The notes under the pieces are model-generated. The model ran no database searches, was not told the DNA's origin, and was given only the letters and a program-made list of their open reading frames with translations. From NCBI GenBank assembly GCA_051876355.1, contig JBJEHU010000047.1, forward strand, positions 20,232 through 84,231: a DNA stretch of 64,000 nt, read 5' to 3'. Made by a program: the position numbers and the translations under genes. Positions 34,892 to 43,735 of this stretch are shown here, piece by piece (within the stretch, counting starts at the first letter, position 1; the number at the start of each line of letters is the position of its first letter). Source of the DNA: Olsenella_L sp051876355 (GTDB lineage: Bacteria; Actinomycetota; Coriobacteriia; Coriobacteriales; Atopobiaceae).

Positions 34892-36505
34892 TCAGAGATA
34901 GCGCTCGATCGTGCTGCGCACGGCACCGGGGCCTCGAAGCTCTTCGAGAAGCATCTGCTCGACCTTCTTGCCGAGGCCGGAGGGATAGAGATCGATACCG
35001 AAGATGTTTGCGTTGGAAAGGATCGGCTCGCACGCTGCATGCACGGAGACAGCATCGGCTGCACCGAGCTTGAGACCAGAGAGTGCCTGCTGGAGCTCTG
35101 CAAGGTCGGGATCGGGGCTCGGCTCGAATGCCTTGCCTTCATCGTCCACAGCAAGCAGATAGCGGAGCCAGCCGGCAAGCGCAAGCGGGATGTAGGTGAG
35201 CTGTCCCAGACGTGCAGGGTCCTTCTCGGCATAAGCCCTGAGCGTGTGGCCGAAGCGCACGGGAATCTTCTGGGATGTATCCGTCGCGATGCGCTGCGGA
35301 GAGTCGGGGAGAGCCTTGTTCGGCAGGCGCTTCCCGACGAGCTCGTCGATGAAGGAGCGGGGATTGATAACGTGGGGATCGACGACGACCGGCAGGTCCT
35401 CGTCGTAGCCGATGTGGCGGATGAGGGAGGCGAGGTCCTTGTCCTCCATCTCCTGCCAGATGCGCGTATAGCCAAGCAGACAGCCATAGACGGCAAGCGT
35501 CGTGTGGAGCGGGTTCAGGCAGGCAGTGACCTTCATCGTATCGGCACGCTCAGCGGTCTCGCGGTCGCAGAGGATGACGCCGCCAGCCGAGAGGTCGGGA
35601 CGTCCGTTCGGGAAGGAGTCCTCGACGACGAGGTAGTGCGCAGCCTCGGTGTTGGAGAAGCCTGCGAAGTGGGAGCGGCCAGAAGCGATGAGCGGAAGAT
35701 CCGTGAAGCCCTGCTTCTTGAGGGCAGCTTCCGTCTCGGGAGACGGATTCGGCGTGATGCGGTCGATCATCGTCCAGGGGAAGCTTACGCGCTTCTCGTC
35801 GGATACATAGTCGACGAAGTCCTGGGAGACGAAGCCTGTCTTCTGCCACGCGCGTGCGACCTCTGTTACCGCATCGCGGAAGTGCCTGCCGTTCTGGCTG
35901 AAGTTGTCGGTCGAGACGAGGGCAAGAGGCGCTGCTCCCGCATTGAAGCGGGAAAGGAGGAGCGCTGCGAATGCTGCCATCGTCGTCGCAGGGGCTTCAG
36001 GTCCCTGCTCGAAATCCTGCCTTGCAGCTGCCGTCGGATTTCCTTCCACATCGTGGAGGGCATAGCCCTTCTCCGTGATCGTGACGGTCACAAGCTGGAG
36101 CTCGGGGCTTGTAAAGTAGGCCTGGGCGCGCTTCCAGTCTTCAGGACGCTCGACATTCGCGAACAGGGCATCTGCGGTCGACGCAAGGACGCGTTCCTTG
36201 AGCGTGCCGTCGGGGTTCATGATGACCTGCAGGATTGCGTTGCCATAGGGCTTGTAGAGCTCGTCCACCGTGAACGGGCGGAACGTCTCCATCACCACGA
36301 CGCCGCGGTCGAGAGCGCCTGCATCGATCATGTCCTGCGCGATAGCTGCATGGAAGGCACGATACAGGTTGCCGCCACCCACGTGGATCCAGACCGGCTG
36401 CTTCTTTCCGGCAGCCTTGATGGGCTCCGGGTCTGCCTTCGGCAGCTGGATGCCTGCCTCCTCGAATGCCGCACGCTCGTCCTGCCAATGCTTCAGGGAT
36501 AACAT
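34892..36505 (-). CDS. uxuB: D-fructuronate (mannonate) oxidoreductase, mannitol dehydrogenase family
   Basis: UxuB (537 aa) reduces fructuronate to mannonate with NADH. The cofactor region is IHVGGGNLYRAFHAAI, the WTMIDRITPNPS segment is typical, and the catalytic Lys, Asn and His lie in KVTACLNPLHTTLAVYG. Length matches the polyol-specific long-chain dehydrogenase family. It is the first gene of the operon; GAGGAGAG precedes the ATG, and a strong promoter with an operator stands immediately upstream. Confidence 0.92.
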   Translation of the reverse strand: MLSLKHWQDERAAFEEAGIQLPKADPEPIKAAGKKQPVWIHVGGGNLYRAFHAAIAQDMIDAGALDRGVVVMETFRPFTVDELYKPYGNAILQVIMNPDGTLKERVLASTADALFANVERPEDWKRAQAYFTSPELQLVTVTITEKGYALHDVEGNPTAAARQDFEQGPEAPATTMAAFAALLLSRFNAGAAPLALVSTDNFSQNGRHFRDAVTEVARAWQKTGFVSQDFVDYVSDEKRVSFPWTMIDRITPNPSPETEAALKKQGFTDLPLIASGRSHFAGFSNTEAAHYLVVEDSFPNGRPDLSAGGVILCDRETAERADTMKVTACLNPLHTTLAVYGCLLGYTRIWQEMEDKDLASLIRHIGYDEDLPVVVDPHVINPRSFIDELVGKRLPNKALPDSPQRIATDTSQKIPVRFGHTLRAYAEKDPARLGQLTYIPLALAGWLRYLLAVDDEGKAFEPSPDPDLAELQQALSGLKLGAADAVSVHAACEPILSNANIFGIDLYPSGLGKKVEQMLLEELRGPGAVRSTIERYL

Positions 36506-36523
36506 GGTCTCTCCTCTGGTGTC

Positions 36524-36579
36524 GGATAACTGATATATCAGTTATCCGCAATATTCCAACTCGCACACAGGCTTGTCAA
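36524..36579 (-). promoter_or_regulatory. uxuBA promoter with a perfect 24-bp palindromic operator
   Basis: On the minus strand TTGACA (36574-36579) and GAATAT (36551-36556) are 17 bases apart, a near-consensus promoter. Right after the -10 lies a perfect palindrome (36524-36547) with half-site GGATAACTGATA, covering the transcription start. This is the expected place for repression by the divergently encoded GntR protein. Confidence 0.8.
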
Positions 36580-36796
36580 TGCTTTTCAGAAGATATTTTC
36601 GGAAAGTCCGATGAGCGGCATTTGCGTGCATAGCATGGGCTCGATACATCTCGGGGCACGGGCAGGCTGGCTTCGTCCCGTCCAGCCGTCCCCGCAGAAA
36701 ATGGCAGCTATTGTTCCGATTTTGCCCCATAACTCGTATACTTGCTAAAGAGATATCGTCGCGAGATGCGGCGGGCGGCAGCAGGAGGCACAGACG

Positions 36797-37480
36797 ATGG
36801 CAGCGAAGGCCGAGCAGGACGAGAGCATGCAGATCCAGGCATACGATGCCATCCGTACCGGCATCGTCTATGCCGAGTATGCGCCGGGAGACAAGCTGCA
36901 GGTGAAAGATCTCTGCGCAGACCTCGGGCTCGGCCGCACGCCGGTGCGCGAGTCTCTCGTGAGACTCAGGCAGGAGCGCCTCGTCGAGACCGTGCCCCAG
37001 AGCGGCACCTATGTCTCGAGAATCAGCCTCGAGTCCGTCGAAGGTGCCCGCTATGTGCGCGAGAGCCTCGAATCGCAGATAAGCGTCGAAGCCTGTGCCC
37101 GCATGGACGAGAAGGGCCTCTCTGAGCTCAGGGAGCTGCTCTCGAAAGAGAGGAAGGCGCGCGACACGCAGGACCGCCGCGGCTTCTTCGACTACGACAA
37201 CCTGTTCCACGAGAAGCTCTACGACATTGCCGACAAGCAGAAGATCTGGCAGTGGCTCGAGTTCATCAGCATCGACCTGCAGCGCTATCGCTGGCTCCGT
37301 GTCCAGACGGAAGACCTCGACTGGGACAGCATCCTCGACCAGCATGACGCAATATTCCATGCGCTTGAGAAGAAGGACACGGATGAGACGCGCTTCCTCG
37401 TCTCGAACCATCTGCATCTGCTGTTCAGCGAGTCTGCTGCTGTCATCAGGCGCTTCCCGGATTACTTCGTTGCGCGCTGA
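36797..37480 (+). CDS. GntR-family regulator (FadR/FCD subfamily), probable hexuronate repressor
   Basis: The protein (227 aa) has an N-terminal winged helix-turn-helix (AYDAIRTGIVYAEYAPGDKLQVKDLCADLGLGRTPVRESLVRL) and a helical FCD ligand domain with metal-ligand-type residues (FFDYDNLFHEKLYDI; SNHLHLLF). It is divergent from uxuB, like UxuR/ExuR-type repressors. GGAGGCACAGACG precedes the ATG. A TATACT at 36737 may be its own -10. Operator-like sites lie before uxuB and the GH2 gene. Confidence 0.88.
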   Translation: MAAKAEQDESMQIQAYDAIRTGIVYAEYAPGDKLQVKDLCADLGLGRTPVRESLVRLRQERLVETVPQSGTYVSRISLESVEGARYVRESLESQISVEACARMDEKGLSELRELLSKERKARDTQDRRGFFDYDNLFHEKLYDIADKQKIWQWLEFISIDLQRYRWLRVQTEDLDWDSILDQHDAIFHALEKKDTDETRFLVSNHLHLLFSESAAVIRRFPDYFVAR

Positions 37481-37533
37481 TGGCAGAGATATCTGCCGCT
37501 AACTGATATACCGCTATCTCGGGCTATTTCATC

Positions 37534-37551
37534 TCACTGATATATGAGTGA
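37534..37551. promoter_or_regulatory. Imperfect operator copy after the GntR gene
   Basis: TCACTGATATATGAGTGA resembles the uxuBA operator core (ACTGATATATCAGT). A further half-site, AACTGATATA, starts at 37501. The rest of the 340-base gap 37481-37821 holds no gene and is AT-rich for this genome. Confidence 0.5.
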
Positions 37552-37761
37552 AGGCCATTTTTGGCTCAAATTGCGCGAATACGCAAGAATGCGTAGCTGC
37601 GGTACGGCAGTATAGGTGCGCCTGATTTGTGCATTTATGCACGATAGAGCTGCATATCTCCATAAATATGTGCGATTCTGGCGCGATATCTGACGCTTGG
37701 CTCTGAATTTCTGCCGTTTGCCGATAGAAACACTTCTCAAACAGTTTTCCTTAAGAATGTG

Positions 37762-37780
37762 TATAGTGATATATCAGTTA
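37762..37780 (+). promoter_or_regulatory. Extended -10 and operator before the GH2 gene
   Basis: TGTGTATAGT gives an extended -10 (TATAGT at 37762-37767). It overlaps TGATATATCAGTTA, which equals the right half and core of the uxuBA operator. The GH2 gene is therefore a likely member of the same regulon. Confidence 0.6.
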
Positions 37781-37821
37781 GAGCGAGAACAAAGCACAGT
37801 AGCCGTCTGGAGGATGCGGAT

Positions 37822-39774
37822 ATGCGCTGCTACACAGATCTCGATCAGGATTGGGAATTCACGGGACCGGATGGAAGCACATCCAGGGTGGATGTCCCTC
37901 ATACCTGGAATGCACAGGATGGACAGGATGGCGGAAACGACTATTGGCGCGGCACGTGCACCTATAGGCGCGCATTCGAGACGCCGGAAGGATTCGATGC
38001 TGCGACGCAGGCAGCCTACCTCGTCTTCGACGGCGTCAATGCCTCTGCCGATGTCACGGTGAACGGGGAGAAGCTTGCCCACCACGATGGAGGCTACTCG
38101 ACGTTCCACGTGAATGTGACGAAGGCACTTGCCAAGGCAGGTGCAGCGAACGAGCTTGTGGTCGCCGTGGACAACTCCGTGAACGACCGTGTCTATCCCC
38201 AGAAGGCAGACTTCACGTTCTACGGCGGCATCTACCGAGACGTAAAGCTCCTTGTCGTGGCATCGACGCACTTCGCGCTCGAATACCATGGCGGACCCGG
38301 CATTGCCGTGACGCCTGAGATCGAAGATGGCGCAAAGGATGCCGCTGTCGAAGTCAGGACCTGGATCGAAGGTTCCGAGAAGGATGCCGCCCAGGTGAAG
38401 GTCCGCATCTTCGATGCTGATGGGAAGTGCGTCGTTACGGGCAAGGGCACGGATGCAAAGCTCGTGCTCGAGGACGCCCACCGCTGGGATGGCAGGCGTG
38501 ATCCATACCTCTATAAGGCAAAGGCGGATCTCCTTTCCGAGGACGGCTCTGTCATCGATACCGTGAGCACGCGCTTCGGCGTCAGGAGCTTCTCCTACGA
38601 TCCGAAGAAGGGCTTCTTCCTGAACGGCAGGAGCTATCCGCTGCGCGGCGTTGCCCGCCACCAGGACCGCAAAGGCATCGGCAATGCCCTTACACCTGAG
38701 ATGCATGAGGAGGACATCGACCTCATCTGCGAGATCGGCGCCAACACCGTGCGCCTTGCCCACTACCAGCACGCACAGCACTTCTACGACCTCTGCGACG
38801 AGCGCGGTCTCGTCGTCTGGGCAGAGATTCCCTATATCTCCGAGCATCTTGCCCACGGCAACGACAATACCCGTTCGCAGATGGAAGAGCTCATCATCCA
38901 GAACTACAATCACGCCTCAATCGTCTGCTGGGGCCTCTCGAACGAGATCACGATCTCGACGCATGACAAGAAGGCCATGCTTCAGAACCACTATGAGCTC
39001 AATGACCTCTGCCACAAGCTCGACCCAATCCGCTTCACGACGCTTGCCTGCTACGCGATGTGCGGCCCCTTCAACCGTGTCGCCTTCATCTCGGATGTCG
39101 TGAGCTGGAACCTCTACCTCGGCTGGTATGTGCCGGGCATGTGGCTCAACGACCTGTGGTTCGGCTTCTTCCACCTCGTGCACCCGAAGCGCACGATCGG
39201 CATGAGCGAGTACGGCTGCGAGGCCATGCCGAACCTCCACTCGGAGCATCCGCGGCGCGGCGATCACTCGGAGGAGTACCAGTGCCGCTACCACGAATAC
39301 ATGCTGCGCTTCTTCGACCGGCATCCGTATCTGTGGGCCACGCACTGCTGGAACATGTTCGACTTCGCGGCAGATGCAAGGAACCAGGGCGGCGAGCCTG
39401 GCATGAACCACAAGGGCCTCGTCACGTTCGACCGCAAGACGAAGAAGGACAGCTTCTATCTCTACAAGTGCTGGTGGAACGAAGAGCCGATGGTCCACAT
39501 CTGCTCGAAGCGCTTCCGCGACCGTGCCCAGGACAAGATTCGCGTGAAGGTCTACTCGAACCAGTCTGAAGTCACGCTCTGCGTGAACGGCGAGCCCGTG
39601 GCAACGAAGCAGGCGGACAAGGTCTTCACGTTCGATGTCACGCTCCAGCCCGGCAAGAACAAGATCGAGGTCAAGGCCGGTGCGCTCGTCGATACGGCCG
39701 AGTTCTGGCGCGTGAGGAACGAGAATCCCGCCTACAGCCTCAAGGGCAAGGGCGGCGGAGGCAACTGGACGTAA
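37822..39774 (+). CDS. Glycoside hydrolase family 2 (beta-galactosidase or beta-glucuronidase)
   Basis: This GH2 enzyme (650 aa) has a sugar-binding jelly roll (DVPHTWNAQDG; YWRGTCTYRRAFE; FDGVNASADVTVNGEKL), an immunoglobulin-like domain and a TIM barrel. The acid/base Glu is in CWGLSNEIT, the nucleophile Glu in IGMSEYGCEAM. A C-terminal domain follows. No signal peptide, so it acts in the cytoplasm. The motif NHKGLVTFDRKTKKDSFY contains an Asn-x-Lys pattern seen in glucuronidases, but related GH2 galactosidases are close. The shared operator with uxuBA favours a uronide substrate. GGAGG precedes the ATG at 37822. Confidence 0.88.
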   Translation: MRCYTDLDQDWEFTGPDGSTSRVDVPHTWNAQDGQDGGNDYWRGTCTYRRAFETPEGFDAATQAAYLVFDGVNASADVTVNGEKLAHHDGGYSTFHVNVTKALAKAGAANELVVAVDNSVNDRVYPQKADFTFYGGIYRDVKLLVVASTHFALEYHGGPGIAVTPEIEDGAKDAAVEVRTWIEGSEKDAAQVKVRIFDADGKCVVTGKGTDAKLVLEDAHRWDGRRDPYLYKAKADLLSEDGSVIDTVSTRFGVRSFSYDPKKGFFLNGRSYPLRGVARHQDRKGIGNALTPEMHEEDIDLICEIGANTVRLAHYQHAQHFYDLCDERGLVVWAEIPYISEHLAHGNDNTRSQMEELIIQNYNHASIVCWGLSNEITISTHDKKAMLQNHYELNDLCHKLDPIRFTTLACYAMCGPFNRVAFISDVVSWNLYLGWYVPGMWLNDLWFGFFHLVHPKRTIGMSEYGCEAMPNLHSEHPRRGDHSEEYQCRYHEYMLRFFDRHPYLWATHCWNMFDFAADARNQGGEPGMNHKGLVTFDRKTKKDSFYLYKCWWNEEPMVHICSKRFRDRAQDKIRVKVYSNQSEVTLCVNGEPVATKQADKVFTFDVTLQPGKNKIEVKAGALVDTAEFWRVRNENPAYSLKGKGGGGNWT

Positions 39775-39880
39775 GAGCTGCATCCACTGGCTGCAAATCA
39801 ATCTATTTCTTCCAGCAACACGCTAGATGCCTCATGCGCATCCAGCAGATATAAGTCATGCCAAATGAGGGGAGAAGCGA

Positions 39881-42800
39881 ATGGGCAAGAAATCGCCAGA
39901 GAGAAAGCTGCTGACAAGGCGTGGGTTTGTCGCCACGGGTGCTTTGGGGCTGGCAGCTGCAGCAGGCATCGGCAGCACGGTCGAACAATACAGTTCGACA
40001 CTCGATCAGAATCTTGGCACCAAGAGCTCTGAATTTGTCTCGCAAAGCACTTCCGATCAGCCGCTCTACGAGGCGTACCAGCCTTCTCAGGAGCTGCTGA
40101 TGAGCGATGGGTCTGGCAGTTCGCATGCCCTTATCGAGAAGGCCATCGATCTGGGGCGTCGGCAGGCAGCTGGCGGTGCGGTGCTCCTCAAGAACAATAC
40201 CGAGTCCGGCTCTGGTCTTCCGCTTGCAGCGGGCGAAAAGGTCACGCTGTTCGGCATTCGCTCACATGTGACGCTTCTGGGCTCTGGCATGGGCACCAAG
40301 GTGACAGGACCATACATCAGTCTGGAACAGGCGCTGGCAGATACGTCATCTACCGATTTTGCCAACACCATTGCCACGGGCACCTCGATGAAGACTATTC
40401 CGCAGGATGACGGAAGCAAGAAGATTGTCTTCAGCGATCCGGCTCCGACCATCAGCGGATGGACAGGTGATGAGTTCGAGATCGAAGGTGCAGGTCTCGA
40501 AGTGAATCCGACGATGGTGGCAGCATATGATGCCATCAACCAGGAGCTCAAGCACACGAACAACGACATCCCTGCGAATGTATTCGATCCAGGCGAGCCT
40601 TCCACCGATCAGCTCGAGGCCGCCCAGCCGGGCTATCGGGACAGCTTCGCTTCCTACTCAGATGCCGCAATTGTCGTCTTGGGACGTCCGAGCGCAGAGT
40701 CGGTCGACTATTTCCCCGGAGGCGTTGCAGAAGGCACTGGCGCAAGCGAGCCGCTTGCGCTGTGCGACAATGAGCGCGCTGCAATAGAGATGGCCAAGCA
40801 GTGCTCCAAGAATGTCATTGTCATCCTCAATTCGGCGAGCACGATGGAAATCCGCGAGCTGGCTGACGATGAGGAAATCGCTGCCATCATCTCGATGGGA
40901 TATCCTGGCGCCTATGGACTTCTGGGTATCGCTGATATCATTGTGGGCCGCGAGAATCCTTCTGGCCATCTCGCAGATATCATGCCTACCTACAACATGT
41001 CTGCTCCTGCCATGCAGAACATGGGGAACTATTCCTATGCCAACGCCTCGGAAGTCCTCTCGCGTGGCGCCGGCATGTTCGGAGACACTTCATCCCATTA
41101 TGTCATCGAGGCTGAAGGCATCTATACCGGCTACCGCTACTACGAGACACGCTATTTCGACTGCGTATTAGGCCAGGGGAATGCAGCCAATCCTTCCGGT
41201 GCCTATGCCAGATCCGACAAGTGGGATTATGCCTCTGAAGTCACCTATGGGTTTGGCTACGGACTCTCCTATACGACGTTCTCCCAGACACTCTCAGGAA
41301 CTCCGAAGCTCTCAGTGACGAAGAACGACAAGGGAGCTACTGAGGTCTATCTGACCGTCAAGGTCGATGTGGCAAACTCCGGGAATGTAGCAGGACGCTC
41401 CGTCGTCCAGGTCTATGGACAGGCTCCCTACAAGCAGAGCGGCACAGAGAAGCCGGCAATCCTGCTGCTTGGATTCGGCAAGACCGCAACGCTCCAGCCG
41501 GGAAGCTCAGAGACCGTCGAGGTAGTGGTCGATCTCCAGAATCTTGCCAGCTATGATATGACGCACAAGAATGCAGATGGCACGCAGGGCTCCTATGTCT
41601 TCGAGGCAGGCAGCTATTGGTTTGCCATCGGCAATGGTGCTCATGATGCCCTGAACAGCATTTTGGCTGCATCGGGTGCAGACCAGAGCGCCATCGAGGG
41701 CGAGGCAGATGCCTCCAAGGCCTATAGGCTCGATGTGACAGAGTCGGTCATCCCGGAATCTGCCTTCGCTCTCTCCAAGACCGGCGTGCAGGTAAGCAAC
41801 CAGCTTGAATATTCGGATTGGAACCATTTCCAGGCTGGCGAAGTGACCGCTCTTTCGCGCACCGACTGGGGTGGAACGTATCCCACCACCTATAGCGACA
41901 TGACGCTCAGGGATGAAGAGCTCATCAACTATCTCAGTGGCAACTATTACGAGGTCCACGAGAGCGACGATACCTCTTCCATCCTCTGGAACCAGAGCTC
42001 CGATGTGATGTTCCATGACCTGGCGGGCCTGGATTACGACGACGCGACCTGGGATGAAGCACTCAACAAGATGTCGCTGGAAGAGGCGCTCAATGTAGCC
42101 ACGTTCGGCGGCCCGAGCATCCCGGGCATTTCCTCTCTGGGCCTGTATGAAGCGACCATGACGGAGAACATGGGCATCGGCTTCGTTACGGCGCTGAGCG
42201 CCACAGTCGACACCAATGCGCCCTGGGCCATCAAGGCAGATGACAAGAATGCGGCTTGGACCGGCAGTGTCCTCGGAAGTGCACCTCTGCTCGCTTCGTC
42301 CTTCGACCACGATCTCATGTACGAAGAAGGAGGCTTCGTCGGAAACGAATCGCTGTTCTTCGGAATCCCGATTCTCTGGGGTCCCGGACTCAACACTCAC
42401 CGTCATGCTTACAACGGCAGGAATGGCGAATACTATACCGAGGATCCTGTTCTCGGCGGAACCATCGCTATGGAATATGCAGTGGGAGCCAGCGATTTCG
42501 GACTTGTCGTTGCGCCGAAGCACTTCGCCTTCAACGATCAGGAAACGAATCGCTCCGGCGTTGCGCCTTACATGACCGAGCAGAAGGCGCGCGAAGGCGA
42601 CCTCCGTGCATTCCAGATTGCATTCGAAGCAGTCAAGTACCGCTCGCAGGGCGAGGGCAGGAAGCTCAAGGGACTGATGACATCATTCAGCAAGATCGGT
42701 CCGGTCGAATGCACCTGCAGCTCAGGGCTCATGACAAATATCCTGCAGAAAGAATGGGGCGCTCACGGCTATTTCGTGACCGACATCTACGACGATGCTG

Positions 42801-43213
42801 ACCTGTATGCAGCGGTCCTCAATTCCGGTGTCACCTGCTTTGATACCCGTGGCTATTCGGGATTCAATGACGATGGGTCGAGCATTTACAGCACGCAGAT
42901 ATTTGCGTCGCAGCACAATGGCATCCAGGCCGGAGTCAAGACTGTCGAGCATGATGCAAATCTCCAGTCCCATGTAAAGGACTCGGTGCACAACGTGCTC
43001 TACGCACTGGAGCAGTCCAACCTGGTGAACCGGTACAACAGCACCGCGAAGGTGGAGAAGCGGATGACTTGGTGGAGGGGCGCCTACCTGGGCCTCGCTG
43101 CCGCTTCGGGAATCGTCGCAATCGGTGCCCTGGCATCTGCTGCGGGAATCCGAAAGAGAAATGCGAAGCAGAAGGATGCCGAGAACAGCAGCGCCACTGA
43201 CGAGGAGGCATAG
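39881..43213 (+). CDS. Circularly permuted GH3 glycosidase with Tat signal and C-terminal membrane anchor
   Basis: This 1110-residue protein starts with a twin-arginine signal (LLTRRGFVATGALGLAAAAG, Arg13-Arg14). The GH3 domains are in permuted order: GH3-C first (AAGGAVLLKNNTESGSGLPLA), then an FnIII-like domain (GYGLSYTTFSQTL; NSGNVAGRSVVQVYG), then the barrel (GPGLNTHRHAYNGRNGEYYTEDP, APKHFAFNDQE) with the nucleophile Asp in GYFVTDIYD. A membrane helix (YLGLAAASGIVAIGALASAAG) and a charged tail end the protein. It is thus exported and anchored. Codons end in A/T more often than in neighbours, hinting at transfer. Confidence 0.9.
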   Translation: MGKKSPERKLLTRRGFVATGALGLAAAAGIGSTVEQYSSTLDQNLGTKSSEFVSQSTSDQPLYEAYQPSQELLMSDGSGSSHALIEKAIDLGRRQAAGGAVLLKNNTESGSGLPLAAGEKVTLFGIRSHVTLLGSGMGTKVTGPYISLEQALADTSSTDFANTIATGTSMKTIPQDDGSKKIVFSDPAPTISGWTGDEFEIEGAGLEVNPTMVAAYDAINQELKHTNNDIPANVFDPGEPSTDQLEAAQPGYRDSFASYSDAAIVVLGRPSAESVDYFPGGVAEGTGASEPLALCDNERAAIEMAKQCSKNVIVILNSASTMEIRELADDEEIAAIISMGYPGAYGLLGIADIIVGRENPSGHLADIMPTYNMSAPAMQNMGNYSYANASEVLSRGAGMFGDTSSHYVIEAEGIYTGYRYYETRYFDCVLGQGNAANPSGAYARSDKWDYASEVTYGFGYGLSYTTFSQTLSGTPKLSVTKNDKGATEVYLTVKVDVANSGNVAGRSVVQVYGQAPYKQSGTEKPAILLLGFGKTATLQPGSSETVEVVVDLQNLASYDMTHKNADGTQGSYVFEAGSYWFAIGNGAHDALNSILAASGADQSAIEGEADASKAYRLDVTESVIPESAFALSKTGVQVSNQLEYSDWNHFQAGEVTALSRTDWGGTYPTTYSDMTLRDEELINYLSGNYYEVHESDDTSSILWNQSSDVMFHDLAGLDYDDATWDEALNKMSLEEALNVATFGGPSIPGISSLGLYEATMTENMGIGFVTALSATVDTNAPWAIKADDKNAAWTGSVLGSAPLLASSFDHDLMYEEGGFVGNESLFFGIPILWGPGLNTHRHAYNGRNGEYYTEDPVLGGTIAMEYAVGASDFGLVVAPKHFAFNDQETNRSGVAPYMTEQKAREGDLRAFQIAFEAVKYRSQGEGRKLKGLMTSFSKIGPVECTCSSGLMTNILQKEWGAHGYFVTDIYDDADLYAAVLNSGVTCFDTRGYSGFNDDGSSIYSTQIFASQHNGIQAGVKTVEHDANLQSHVKDSVHNVLYALEQSNLVNRYNSTAKVEKRMTWWRGAYLGLAAASGIVAIGALASAAGIRKRNAKQKDAENSSATDEEA

Positions 43214-43216
43214 GAA

Positions 43217-43651
43217 ATGAAAGCAACCAAGAATGTTGGGACAGGCTTTGTCCTGGATATCGTATCTGTCGCTCTGGCTCTTGCCGGCATGATTGCATCC
43301 ATTGTCTGCAGCTCCATTTCGTCGGACTATGCGCTTGCCGACCTTGGCATGTATATCTTCGGCATCATTGCTGCACTGGCGCTTGTCTGTCTCTCTGTCT
43401 TCATGGAAAAGAAGACTGCTCCGATTGCATCGATGCTTGCAACCGGCGCAGGGGTATTTCTTCTTGCCCGTGTTGGACTGGCCGTCATCTCATCCCGAAT
43501 CATTCTCATCTCTGGCCTGCTGACCTGGAACTCGGCAAATATGGTGGGCTGGAGCGTTCTGTATGCGACCATTGCTGCGACAGCATTGCTTGTGGCTTCA
43601 GCCGTCCTGCTGGTCGTCTCTGCATTCTTCTCCGTCGAGAAAAAGAAGTAG
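43217..43651 (+). CDS. Small four-helix membrane protein paired with the Tat-GH3
   Basis: The product (144 aa) has four hydrophobic segments (LDIVSVALALAGMIASIV; MYIFGIIAALALVCLSVF; MLATGAGVFLLARVGLAVI; ATIAATALLVASAVLLVVSAFF) and ends in Lys-rich residues. No family is recognised. It starts three bases after the GH3 stop with GAGGAGG in the overlapping end, so the two are translated together. It may be a membrane partner of the anchored glycosidase; this is inference. Confidence 0.8.
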   Translation: MKATKNVGTGFVLDIVSVALALAGMIASIVCSSISSDYALADLGMYIFGIIAALALVCLSVFMEKKTAPIASMLATGAGVFLLARVGLAVISSRIILISGLLTWNSANMVGWSVLYATIAATALLVASAVLLVVSAFFSVEKKK

Positions 43652-43735
43652 CTGCATCTGCTGCCCATCACTGCGTGCAGATGGGTGGGCAGCTCCTTGT
43701 CAGCTTCTGCTGCTATAAATGAAAGAGAGCCTAAC

